Source of the DNA: Actinomycetospora lemnae
GTDB lineage: Bacteria; Actinomycetota; Actinomycetes; Mycobacteriales; Pseudonocardiaceae
NCBI RefSeq assembly: GCF_028737315.1
Contig: NZ_JAQZAO010000001.1
Coordinates: 372,001-436,000, forward strand
Direction: 5' to 3'
DNA: 64,000 nucleotides
Shown here: in pieces, positions 1-7,610 of the stretch
Numbering within the stretch: the first letter of the stretch is position 1
Layout: each line of letters begins with the position of its first letter
Position numbers and translations under genes: made by a program
The notes under the pieces: model-generated
What the model saw: the letters and a program-made list of their open reading frames with translations, nothing else
The model's database searches: none
What the model was told of the DNA's origin: nothing

Positions 1-536
1 GTGCTGCGCGGCTCGAGCGGCGCGTCCTCCGGGATCAGCTCGCCGACCAGCCCACGGCCGCACCGCGCGCACGCCGGGTCGAAGCGGCCGGCCTCGACGT
101 CGGCCGGGCGCCGCGGCGGCGCGGGCACGACGCCGTGCTCCGGGCACGCGTACCGGCCCTCGCCGTAGACGACCATCGAGCTCGCCAGCACGAGCCGGCG
201 GTGCCCGCTGCGGTACATCGCGGCGAGCAGGGCGGCGGTGGCGAGGTCGTTGTGCCGCACGTACTGCGGGGCGTCGTTCGGGTCGACGCCGTGCCCGACC
301 ATCGCGGCCTGGTGGCACACCGTGTCGACGCGGGCGAGCAGGCCGTCGAGCACCGACGGGTCGCCGACGTCGCCGCGCACCAGCTCGTGGCGCCGCACCC
401 ACTCGGGCGCCTCCGGCTCGCCGTGGGCCGCGGGCAGCAGGTCGTCGAGCAGCACCGGCTCGTGGCCCTTCTCGGCGAGCAGGTCGGCGACGTGGGATCC
501 GATGAAGCCGGCACCGCCGGTGACGAGGACGCGCAC
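1..536 (-). CDS. NAD-dependent epimerase/dehydratase, dTDP-L-rhamnose 4-epimerase type (3' end outside window)
   Basis: The first 178 residues are present and the gene runs off the left edge. The start is a GTG at 536. A Rossmann motif GGAGFIGSH sits at residues 7-15, and the SSMVVYGEG strand that precedes the catalytic region sits near 119-127. A Cys-rich insert follows (Cys131, His134, Cys156, Cys159), which is typical of the extended SDR subgroup annotated as dTDP-L-rhamnose 4-epimerase. The catalytic YxxxK lies outside the window. The likely role is nucleotide-sugar interconversion for cell-surface glycans. The family call is firm; the substrate is inferred from the Cys insert only. Confidence 0.8.
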   Translation of the reverse strand, partial: MRVLVTGGAGFIGSHVADLLAEKGHEPVLLDDLLPAAHGEPEAPEWVRRHELVRGDVGDPSVLDGLLARVDTVCHQAAMVGHGVDPNDAPQYVRHNDLATAALLAAMYRSGHRRLVLASSMVVYGEGRYACPEHGVVPAPPRRPADVEAGRFDPACARCGRGLVGELIPEDAPLEPRS

Positions 537-644
537 GGCGCGCACCGTACGGTCACACCACCGCACCGCGCCGCGCGGCACACGCCGAACCGCTCCCCCC
601 GCGCGCACGAACACGCCACGTCGACCTCGAGGGAGGAGAGCACC

Positions 645-1895
645 CTGCCGGTCCCCCCGCCCCTGAGCCCCCGGACCTGGCGCAGCCCCCTGCGCGGCCC
701 GTGGCTCACCTCGGTGCTCGCCGCCGTGCTGCTCGTCGGGCTGCCGATCGTCGTCGTCACCGGGCTGCTGTCCTACATCGCCTACGGGCCGCAGTTCGGC
801 CAGGCGTTCCCGGGCGACGTCGCCTGGTTCCGGCTGCCGTCCTTCGACTGGCCGACCCGCCCCTCCTGGCTCTACCGCCTCAGCCAGGGCCTGCACGTCG
901 GCCTCGGGCTGGCGCTCGTCCCCGTGGTGCTGGCGAAGCTGTGGTCGGTCGTGCCCAAGTTCTTCGCCTGGCCGCCGGTGCGCTCGCCCGCCCAGGCCCT
1001 CGAGCGCCTGTCGCTGGTGGCGCTGGTCGGCGGGCTGCTGTTCGAGATCGTCACCGGGACGATGAACATCCAGTACGACTACGCCTGGGGCTTCGACTTC
1101 TACACCGCCCACTACTGGGGCGCGTGGGTGTTCATCGCCGGGTTCGTCGTCCACGTCGCGATCAAGCTCCCGACCATGGTCCGCTCGCTGCGCGGCGGGT
1201 CGCTACGGCGCTACCTCGCGCAGTCCGCCGCCGAGACCGAGCCCGAGCCACCGGACAGCCACGGGCTGGTCGCGGTCGCGCCGTCGCCGCCGACGACGAG
1301 CCGCCGCACGCTGCTCGGGGCCGTGGCCGGCGGCTCGGCGCTGCTCGGGATCACCGCCCTGGCCACGACCGTCGACGCCCTGCGCCCGCTGGCGGTCCTC
1401 TCCCCGCGCGGGCAGTCCTACGGCGACGGGCCGAACGACTTCCAGGTCAACCGCACCGCGTTCGGCGCCGGCATCCCGCCGGACATCGGTGACACCTGGA
1501 CGCTGCGCCTCACCGGTGGCGCCGCCCCGGTGACCCTGACCCGCGGCCAGCTCCTGGCGCTGCCCGGGCACACCGCGACGCTGCCGATCGCCTGCGTCGA
1601 GGGCTGGTCGACGACGCAGACCTGGACGGGCGTGCGGCTGCGCGACCTCGCCGCCCTGGCCGGCGTCCCGGTGCCCGCGACCGCCCTCGTGCAGTCCGCC
1701 GAGCGGGCCGGGCCGTTCGCGCGGGTGACGCTGACGCGGGGTCAGGTGCTCGACCCGGACGCCCTGCTCGCCCTGCGGGTCAACGGGGCGGACCTCTCGC
1801 TGGACCACGGCTTCCCGGCGCGCGTGATCGTCCCGGCGCTGCCCGGGGTGCACAACACCAAGTGGGTCGCCGCCGTCGACTTCCGGGTCGCGTGA
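645..1895 (+). CDS. Membrane cytochrome b-like / molybdopterin-dependent oxidoreductase fusion
   Basis: A 416-residue protein. Residues 20-180 hold four hydrophobic helices with membrane histidines (His84, His156, His170), resembling a b-type cytochrome/YedZ-like anchor. Another hydrophobic segment at 222-243, preceded by two arginines, leads to a C-terminal sulfite-oxidase-type molybdopterin domain (about 255-416). Cys317 in IACVEGWS matches the Mo-ligating cysteine of that family. It probably moves electrons between an extracytoplasmic Mo centre and the quinone pool; the substrate is unknown. No ATG or GTG lies near the N-terminus. A CTG at 645 follows a GGAGGAG ribosome site and is the best start; a GTG at 714 would cut the first helix. 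The next gene overlaps its stop by one base. Confidence 0.78.
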   Translation: MPVPPPLSPRTWRSPLRGPWLTSVLAAVLLVGLPIVVVTGLLSYIAYGPQFGQAFPGDVAWFRLPSFDWPTRPSWLYRLSQGLHVGLGLALVPVVLAKLWSVVPKFFAWPPVRSPAQALERLSLVALVGGLLFEIVTGTMNIQYDYAWGFDFYTAHYWGAWVFIAGFVVHVAIKLPTMVRSLRGGSLRRYLAQSAAETEPEPPDSHGLVAVAPSPPTTSRRTLLGAVAGGSALLGITALATTVDALRPLAVLSPRGQSYGDGPNDFQVNRTAFGAGIPPDIGDTWTLRLTGGAAPVTLTRGQLLALPGHTATLPIACVEGWSTTQTWTGVRLRDLAALAGVPVPATALVQSAERAGPFARVTLTRGQVLDPDALLALRVNGADLSLDHGFPARVIVPALPGVHNTKWVAAVDFRVA

Positions 1896-2389
1896 TGCGC
1901 CGCGCGCTCGCCGCCTGGGAGCGGTTCTACGGCGCCGACCCGCTGCACCTGCTCGCGCTGGTCGGCTGCTTCGCCCTGGTCGCGGCGGTGGTCCGGCAGG
2001 TCGCCGACGACCCGAGCTGGTGGTGGATGCTCGTCTGGTTCGTCGGCGCGATCGTGGCCCACGACCTCGTCAGCTACCCCCTCTACGCGCTCGCCGACCG
2101 GTCCCTCGTCCTCGGACGGTGGGCCTGGCGGCGGCGGACGGGGGCCACCGCGCCGCGGGTCGGCGTCGTCGACCACCTGCGCCTGCCGGCGATGGGCTCG
2201 CTGCTGCTGCTCGTCGTCTTCTGGCCGTCGATCAGCCGCGCCGGCGAGCCGGTCCTGCTCTTCGCCGCGGGCCGCACGACCGAGGACTACCTCGACCGCT
2301 GGCTCTGGGTCACCGCGGGCCTGTTCCTGCTCAGCGCCGTGGTGTACGCCGTGCGGCTCGGCCGGGCGGCGGGGACGGGCCGGCCCTAG
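1895..2389 (+). CDS. Small integral membrane protein, function unknown
   Basis: A 164-residue protein whose ATG overlaps the stop of the molybdopterin oxidoreductase (TGATG), so the two are translationally coupled. Four hydrophobic segments are visible, roughly at residues 18-37, 44-65, 98-112 and 140-158. A His-Asp pair (AHDLVSYPLY) lies in the second helix, and short basic loops are seen on one side. I do not recognise a family. The coupling suggests a partner or accessory of the upstream membrane oxidoreductase. It ends tail to tail with the HAD phosphatase gene. Confidence 0.7.
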   Translation: MRRALAAWERFYGADPLHLLALVGCFALVAAVVRQVADDPSWWWMLVWFVGAIVAHDLVSYPLYALADRSLVLGRWAWRRRTGATAPRVGVVDHLRLPAMGSLLLLVVFWPSISRAGEPVLLFAAGRTTEDYLDRWLWVTAGLFLLSAVVYAVRLGRAAGTGRP

Positions 2390-3240
2390 TCGACGAGGAG
2401 CGAGGCCAGGGTCCCGAGGTCGGCGACGTCGAGGTGGGGCCGGCGGTCCGCCGGCACGTCCCGGTACGCGTCGGCATCGCCGAGCCCGGTCCGCACGGCG
2501 ACGGCGAGCGCGCGACCGCGGTGCGCCATCGGGACCTCGAGCGTGGGGTCGTCGCCGACCACGGCGAGGTCGGTCACCGCCACCCCGAGGTGCCGCGCCG
2601 CGGTCCGCAGGGCCGGCAGCGCCGGCTTCCCGACGACGGTGACCCGGGCCCCGGTGAGGTCGCGGACGACGGCGCTGATGACCCGTGACGACCCGAGCGT
2701 GCGCCCCTCCGCCGTCGCGAAGAACGCGGACTGCGACGCGCTGTAGAACCGCGCGCCCGCCGACACCGCGGCGCAGGCGGCCTCGAGCGCCGCGAAGGTC
2801 AGCTCGTCGCGGTACCAGCCGGCGAGGACGGCGTCGGCGCTCGTGCCCCGCAGCGGCGGCAGCGTCTCGAGCCCCGCGGCCTCGAGCGGCGCCGTGAGCC
2901 CCTTGCCGCCCAGCACCATGACCCGGCGGTGCCCGCGGCGGCGGAGGACGTCGGCCGCGGCGACGGCCGGGGTGAGCACCGCGTCGTCGGGCACCGGCAC
3001 GCCCGCCTCCTGCAGGGCGTGCGCGCACTCCGGCGGCGTCTTGGCCGTGCCGTTGGTGAACACGCAGAACGGCGTCCCCCGCGCGGCGAGGAGCTCCACG
3101 AACCCGGCGGCGCCGGGCAGGGCGCGCAGGCCGCGGTTCTCGCGGTCGCCGAGCACGAGCGTCCCGTCCATGTCGAGCACGAAGCCCCGCGTGGCCCGCA
3201 GGCGCGCGACGGCTGCGGCATCCGGTCGAGGCTCAGGCAC
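2386..3240 (-). CDS. HAD-IIA family phosphatase, HpeD-like
   Basis: A 284-residue NagD-type HAD hydrolase. Motif I is DMDGT (residues 23-27, nucleophile Asp23), motif II is the FTNGT threonine/asparagine turn near 60, motif III Lys lies in VVGKP, and motif IV is VVGDDPTLE. The central region fits the C2 cap used for small phosphate esters. It is the last gene of the minus-strand operon, and its GTG start overlaps the end of the carboxyltransferase gene by 8 bp. HpeD in the Hpe acetovanillone pathway dephosphorylates the carboxylated product; the same position after a kinase and a carboxylase supports that role here. The family is certain, the substrate inferred. Confidence 0.88.
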   Translation of the reverse strand: MPEPRPDAAAVARLRATRGFVLDMDGTLVLGDRENRGLRALPGAAGFVELLAARGTPFCVFTNGTAKTPPECAHALQEAGVPVPDDAVLTPAVAAADVLRRRGHRRVMVLGGKGLTAPLEAAGLETLPPLRGTSADAVLAGWYRDELTFAALEAACAAVSAGARFYSASQSAFFATAEGRTLGSSRVISAVVRDLTGARVTVVGKPALPALRTAARHLGVAVTDLAVVGDDPTLEVPMAHRGRALAVAVRTGLGDADAYRDVPADRRPHLDVADLGTLASLLVD

Positions 3241-4714
3241 CGACCGCTCCCCCGGGCCGCCGGTGGACCGCCAGGCGCAGGCCCGGCTTGTCGATCTGCA
3301 GGTCGTGCACGGCGGGGCGGTCGCCCAGCTCGCGCAGCAGCTCCAGCACCGGGGCCACGCCCGGGTTCGCGTGCTCCGGCGCCGGCCCGGCGGCGATCAT
3401 CGCGTCGACCTGCTCGGCGGGCATGTGCGCCCGCAGGAGCAGCTCCTCGTCGCTCATCCCCGGCCCGAACCGGCGGCGCAGCTCGGCCGGCGACGGCGCG
3501 GGCGGCTCCGCCCGCAGCTCGCGGGCCCGCGGGCGGTCGAGGACGCGGTCGAGCACGTCGGGCTCGATCGGGGCGGTCGGCCGCCCGAAGCTGCCCAGCG
3601 CGTAGCGGATCACCTGGTCCGGGACCGTGACCCAGCGCTCGCCCAGCAGGTTGAACAGGGCCTGCGAGACCACCATCTGCGGGAACGGCGTCACCATGAT
3701 CGGGTGCCCGAGCTCGGCGCGGACCCGGCCGACCTCCGCGACGAGGTCGTCGAAACGGCCCTCCATCCCGAGCTCGCGCAGCTGGCGGCGGGTCGTGGTC
3801 ATGACGCCGCCGGCGATCTGGTGGTGCAGGAACGCCGCGTCGAACTCCTGGGGCCGTCCGGCGGGCAGGCCCTCGGCGGTCGCGATCCGGTCGACGAGGT
3901 CGCAGGCCAGGCCGAGCGCGCGGTCGTCGACGTCGACCCGGTGACCCATCGCGCGCAGGTTGGCGACGGTCCGGCGCACCTCCGGCAGCGACGAGCCGTT
4001 GCCCAGCGCGCCGCAGCCGGTCTGCACCACCTCGACACCGTGCTCGGGGGCGATCGCGTAGGTCAGCGGCGAGAGCCCGATCGTCGCGTGCGAGTGCAGC
4101 TCGAGCGCGGTGTCCCCGAGCGCGGCCTTCACCGCGGGCAGCAGGGTGCGGGCGCGCTCGGCGGTGAGGATGCCGGCGGGGTCCTTGACGTAGACGCGGT
4201 CGATGTCGGGGCAGGCGCGCATCTGGCGGGCGAGGTCGGCGTAGAACGCGTCGTCGTGCACCGCGCTGATCGTGAACGTCAGCGCGCCCACCACCTCGTC
4301 GATGCCGGCCTTCTTGAGCCGGGCTGCGGTCGCCCGCGCGGCGTCCATGTCGTGCATCGGGTCGAGGACGACGACCCGGTCGATGCCGTTCGCGGCGAGC
4401 CGGTCGTAGACCAGCTGCATGGTCTCGGGGTGCGAGTTCTGCCAGCTGATGAAGCGGAAGCCGGTGCCGATGAACTGCAGCTTCGTCCGCGGCATGAGCG
4501 CCCGGGTGCGGCGGAAGAGGGCCCACGGGTCCTCGCGGTGGGTCCGCACGAGCATCCCCATGGCGGTGCTCGAGCTGTAGTCCAGCGCCCGGAAGCCGAC
4601 GCGCTCGAGCAGCGGGGCGAGCGTCAGGACGTGGGCGCTGCGCAGCCCGGCGGCGCCCCAGAGGCTCTGGTTGCCGTCGCGCAGGGAGACGTCGACGAGC
4701 CCGACGTCGGCCAT
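3233..4714 (-). CDS. Biotin-dependent carboxylase, carboxyltransferase subunit (PycB/5S-like, HpeCBA-type)
   Basis: A 493-residue TIM-barrel carboxyltransferase related to pyruvate carboxylase subunit B and transcarboxylase 5S. The N-terminal motif reads SLRDGNQSLW at residues 10-19, where pyruvate-type enzymes have a TLRDAHQS-type motif. A YVKDPAGI segment near 175-182 should hold the carbamylated metal-binding lysine, and the metal-binding HSH lies in ELHSHATIG near 210. No biotinyl domain is attached; that is a separate gene two steps upstream. It should transfer carboxybiotin carboxylate to an organic acceptor. Next to a PEP-synthase-like kinase and a phosphatase, the likely acceptor is a phosphorylated hydroxyacetophenone rather than pyruvate (inference). 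Confidence 0.87.
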   Translation of the reverse strand: MADVGLVDVSLRDGNQSLWGAAGLRSAHVLTLAPLLERVGFRALDYSSSTAMGMLVRTHREDPWALFRRTRALMPRTKLQFIGTGFRFISWQNSHPETMQLVYDRLAANGIDRVVVLDPMHDMDAARATAARLKKAGIDEVVGALTFTISAVHDDAFYADLARQMRACPDIDRVYVKDPAGILTAERARTLLPAVKAALGDTALELHSHATIGLSPLTYAIAPEHGVEVVQTGCGALGNGSSLPEVRRTVANLRAMGHRVDVDDRALGLACDLVDRIATAEGLPAGRPQEFDAAFLHHQIAGGVMTTTRRQLRELGMEGRFDDLVAEVGRVRAELGHPIMVTPFPQMVVSQALFNLLGERWVTVPDQVIRYALGSFGRPTAPIEPDVLDRVLDRPRARELRAEPPAPSPAELRRRFGPGMSDEELLLRAHMPAEQVDAMIAAGPAPEHANPGVAPVLELLRELGDRPAVHDLQIDKPGLRLAVHRRPGGAVGA

Positions 4715-6078
4715 CAGGAGACCTCCGCCAGGTCGCGCCGGCGGGCCTGCCAGCGCTCGAAGAAGCCGGTGTCGACCCCGCCCGCGACGAGCTCGAGGTC
4801 GTCGAGCAGCGCCCGGTGCACCGCCGCGGTGGTCGTGACGCCCTCGATGCGCAGCAGGTCGAGGGCGGTGCGGGCGCGGGCGAGCGCGTCGGCCCGGTCG
4901 GTGCCGTGGACGACGAGCTTGGCCAGCAGCGAGTCGTAGTGCGGCGGGACGACCGAGCCGGCCTGCACCCCGATGTCGACCCGCAGGCCGTCACCGACGG
5001 GCAGGACCACGCGCTCGATCCGTCCCGGCGCGGGGCGGAAGTCGCGGGCGGCGTCCTCGGCGTTGATCCGGCACTCGACGGCGTGCCCGCGCGCGGCGAC
5101 GTCCCCGGCGTGCAGCCGCAGCGGGAGGCCCTCGGCCACGGCGAGCTGCTCGGCGACGAGGTCGAGCCCGGTGACCGCCTCGGTGACCGGGTGCTCGACC
5201 TGGATGCGGGCGTTCATCTCGAGGAAGTGGAAGCTCCCGCGGTCCCGGTCGTACAGCAGCTCCACGGTGCCCAGCCCGCGGTAGCGCAGGTGGGTGGCCA
5301 GCGCCAGCGCGGCGTCGGCCATCGCGGCGCGGACGTCGTCTCCCAGCAGCGGCGCCGGGGCCTCCTCGAACAGCTTCTGGTAGCGGCGCTGCACGGAGCA
5401 GTCGCGGTCGCCCAGGGCGACCGCGGACGTGCCGTCGCCGAGCACCTGCACCTCGACGTGGCGCCCGGAGGTCACGTAGCGCTCGAGGTAGACGCGCGGG
5501 TCGCCGAACGCCGCGCCCGCCTCCGCGACGGCGACGTCGAGGCCGCCCGGGAGCTCTGCGGCGGTCCGGACGAGCTTCATGCCCCGGCCACCGCCCCCGC
5601 CGACCGCCTTGACCAGCAGCGGGTAGCCGACCCGGTCCGCGACGGCCCGCGCCCCCGCGAGGTCCGCGGCCTCCCCGCCGGGGACGACCGGCAGCCCGGC
5701 GTCGAGGGCGTGCGACCGGGCGGTGAGCTTGTCGCCCACCGCCTCCAGGGTCGCGACCGACGGCCCGACGAACACCAGCCCGGCGTCCGCGCACGCCCGC
5801 GCCAGCGCCGGGCTCTCGGACAGGAAGCCGTAGCCGGGGTGCACGGCGTCGGCGCCGACGGCGAGCGCGGCCCGGACCACCGCCGCCGGGTCGAGGTAGG
5901 ACTGCGCGGCCGGGCCCGGCCCGAGGCGGACGACGCGGTCGGCCGTGCGCGCCGGGAGCGCGTCGAGGTCGGCGTCGGACGCCGCGAGCACCGACTCGAT
6001 CCCGAGGCGCGCGCAGGTCCGGACCACCCGGGCGGCGATCTCGCCGCGGTTGGCGACGAGCAGGCGGCGGATCCTCAC
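4714..6078 (-). CDS. Biotin carboxylase subunit (AccC-like, HpeCBA-type)
   Basis: A 454-residue protein starting with IRRLLVANRGEIA, the standard biotin carboxylase N-terminus. It keeps HPGYGFLSE, the glycine-rich ATP loop KAVGGGGGRGM, the QVEHPVTE active-site segment and ECRINAED. It should use ATP and bicarbonate to carboxylate the biotin of the carrier encoded just upstream. The length is normal for a free-standing subunit. The GTG start at 6078 overlaps the carrier stop (GTGA), and its own stop abuts the carboxyltransferase ATG, so the three subunits are translationally coupled in one operon. Confidence 0.93.
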   Translation of the reverse strand: MRIRRLLVANRGEIAARVVRTCARLGIESVLAASDADLDALPARTADRVVRLGPGPAAQSYLDPAAVVRAALAVGADAVHPGYGFLSESPALARACADAGLVFVGPSVATLEAVGDKLTARSHALDAGLPVVPGGEAADLAGARAVADRVGYPLLVKAVGGGGGRGMKLVRTAAELPGGLDVAVAEAGAAFGDPRVYLERYVTSGRHVEVQVLGDGTSAVALGDRDCSVQRRYQKLFEEAPAPLLGDDVRAAMADAALALATHLRYRGLGTVELLYDRDRGSFHFLEMNARIQVEHPVTEAVTGLDLVAEQLAVAEGLPLRLHAGDVAARGHAVECRINAEDAARDFRPAPGRIERVVLPVGDGLRVDIGVQAGSVVPPHYDSLLAKLVVHGTDRADALARARTALDLLRIEGVTTTAAVHRALLDDLELVAGGVDTGFFERWQARRRDLAEVS

Positions 6079-6545
6079 GACGCGGGCTCCACCACGAGCA
6101 GCACGGCGTCGGTGTCGGCGAACTCCCCGTTGGCCGTGCGGAACTCGGCCACGGTGCCGCGGACGCCGGCGTGCACCGGCGTCATCATCTTCATCGTCTC
6201 GACGATCCCGACGACGGTCTCGGCGTCGACCTCGTCGCCCACCTCGACGTACGGCGGCGCGCCCGGCTGCGGCGCGCGGTAGAAGGTGCCGAGCAGGGGC
6301 GGGTGCACCGCCACCGAGCCCTCGGGCACGTCGGCGCGCGCCGGCTCCGGGGTGGCCGCGGCGGTCACGGGCTCGCCCCGCTCGACCTCGGGGCGGCGGT
6401 GCACCTGCTGCTCGGCGGTCCACCCGGCCGCGCCCTCGCGGCGCACGGTCAGGGTGAGGTCGGCGAGCTCGAGGTGCAGCTCGTCGAGGCCGCTCGCGTC
6501 GAGCGCGCGCACGACGTCGCGGACGTCGTCCGGGGTGAGGTCCAC
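6075..6545 (-). CDS. Biotin carboxyl carrier protein (HpeCBA-type)
   Basis: A 156-residue carrier. The C-terminal lipoyl/biotinyl domain (about 78-156) carries ETMKMM with the biotin-accepting Lys119. The N-terminal half is charged followed by an Ala/Pro/Glu linker, the same layout as AccB. The GTG start at 6545 lies 3 nt after the stop of the ATP-binding kinase subunit. It shuttles carboxybiotin between the biotin carboxylase and carboxyltransferase encoded immediately downstream. Confidence 0.92.
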   Translation of the reverse strand: MDLTPDDVRDVVRALDASGLDELHLELADLTLTVRREGAAGWTAEQQVHRRPEVERGEPVTAAATPEPARADVPEGSVAVHPPLLGTFYRAPQPGAPPYVEVGDEVDAETVVGIVETMKMMTPVHAGVRGTVAEFRTANGEFADTDAVLLVVEPAS

Positions 6546-6548
6546 TGC

Positions 6549-7610
6549 TCAGGCCCCCGACGGGCGGCGGCCGCCCAGCGCGTGGAGCACGTGGTCGAAG
6601 GCGCGGGCGGTCGGCGCGGCCACCTTCTGCCCGGCGGTGGCCGCGTCCTTGGCCGCCCACACCGTCTCCGGTCGGCTCTGCAGCAGCACCACACCTCCGT
6701 CCGGCGCCAGCGCCCACTCGATGTCCTGCGGGCACCCGTAGTGCGCCTCGACCCGGCGCGCGACGGCGAGGAGCGCGGCGACCTCGGCGTCGGTGATCGA
6801 CGGGACGTCGCGCCGGTCGTCCGGGACCTCCCCCTCCACCACCCCGGCGCCGTCCGGGGCGGGACGGTGCCAGCGGGTCTTGGTGGACACGGTGCGCCGG
6901 TCGATCTCGCCGGTGACCTTGCTGACGACGAACGCGTCGGGGGTGACGTCGCCGCCGACCACCGCGGAGCCGAGGCCCCAGCTCGCGTCGATCGCGACCA
7001 CCGAGCGGTCGCCGGTGAGCGGGCTGCGGGTGAACATCACCCCGGAGCTGCGCGCGTCGACCAGGTGCTGGACGACCACGGCCATCCCCAGGTCGGTCTC
7101 GGGGATGCCGCGGCGCAACCGGTAGGTCACCGACTCGACGCCGTAGAGGCTCGCCCAGCAGCGGCGCACGTCGCGCAGCACCGCCTCGGCGCCCCGGACT
7201 CCCAGGTAGGTGTCCTGCAGCCCGGCGAAGCTGTCCTGCGCACTGTCCTCGCTGGTCGCGCTCGAGCGCACCGCCACCGGCGGGTCCTGTTCGCCGACGT
7301 CGGCGGCCAGCCGGTCGTGGGCGGCGACGACCGCGTCGGCCACCTCGTCGGGCAGCGGCGCCGCCTCGACCGCCGCGCGCAGCTCCGCGCAGGTCGCCGC
7401 GACGGCCGCGCCGTCGGCGGGGTCGAGGGCCGCGACCCGGGCGCCGAGGTCGAGCGCGCCGACCGCCGCGCGGAACGCCGCCGTGGTGACGACGAACCCG
7501 TCGGGGACCCGGACGCCGGCCCGGCGCAGCTCCCCCAGGCTCGCGCCCTTGCCCCCGGCGGCGGGCACGTCGTCGCGGCCGAGGTCCGCGAGGCGCAGCA
7601 CGGGGGTCAC
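6549..7610 (-). CDS. PEP-synthase-like ATP-binding (PPDK N-terminal) kinase subunit, HpeHI-type
   Basis: A 353-residue protein consisting of only the PPDK/PEP synthase N-terminal ATP-binding domain: GGKGASLGEL at residues 19-28, AVRSSATSEDS near 110, FTRSPLTGD, and the terminal DIEWAL and LQSRPET motifs. It lacks the phosphohistidine domain, which is on the adjacent 612-residue protein. The two-chain layout with these sizes matches phenylphosphate synthase PpsB/PpsA and the hydroxyphenylethanone kinase HpeHI. It should pass the beta-phosphate of ATP to the histidine of its partner. The GTG start overlaps the partner stop by 4 bp. Confidence 0.87.
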   Translation of the reverse strand: MTPVLRLADLGRDDVPAAGGKGASLGELRRAGVRVPDGFVVTTAAFRAAVGALDLGARVAALDPADGAAVAATCAELRAAVEAAPLPDEVADAVVAAHDRLAADVGEQDPPVAVRSSATSEDSAQDSFAGLQDTYLGVRGAEAVLRDVRRCWASLYGVESVTYRLRRGIPETDLGMAVVVQHLVDARSSGVMFTRSPLTGDRSVVAIDASWGLGSAVVGGDVTPDAFVVSKVTGEIDRRTVSTKTRWHRPAPDGAGVVEGEVPDDRRDVPSITDAEVAALLAVARRVEAHYGCPQDIEWALAPDGGVVLLQSRPETVWAAKDAATAGQKVAAPTARAFDHVLHALGGRRPSGA

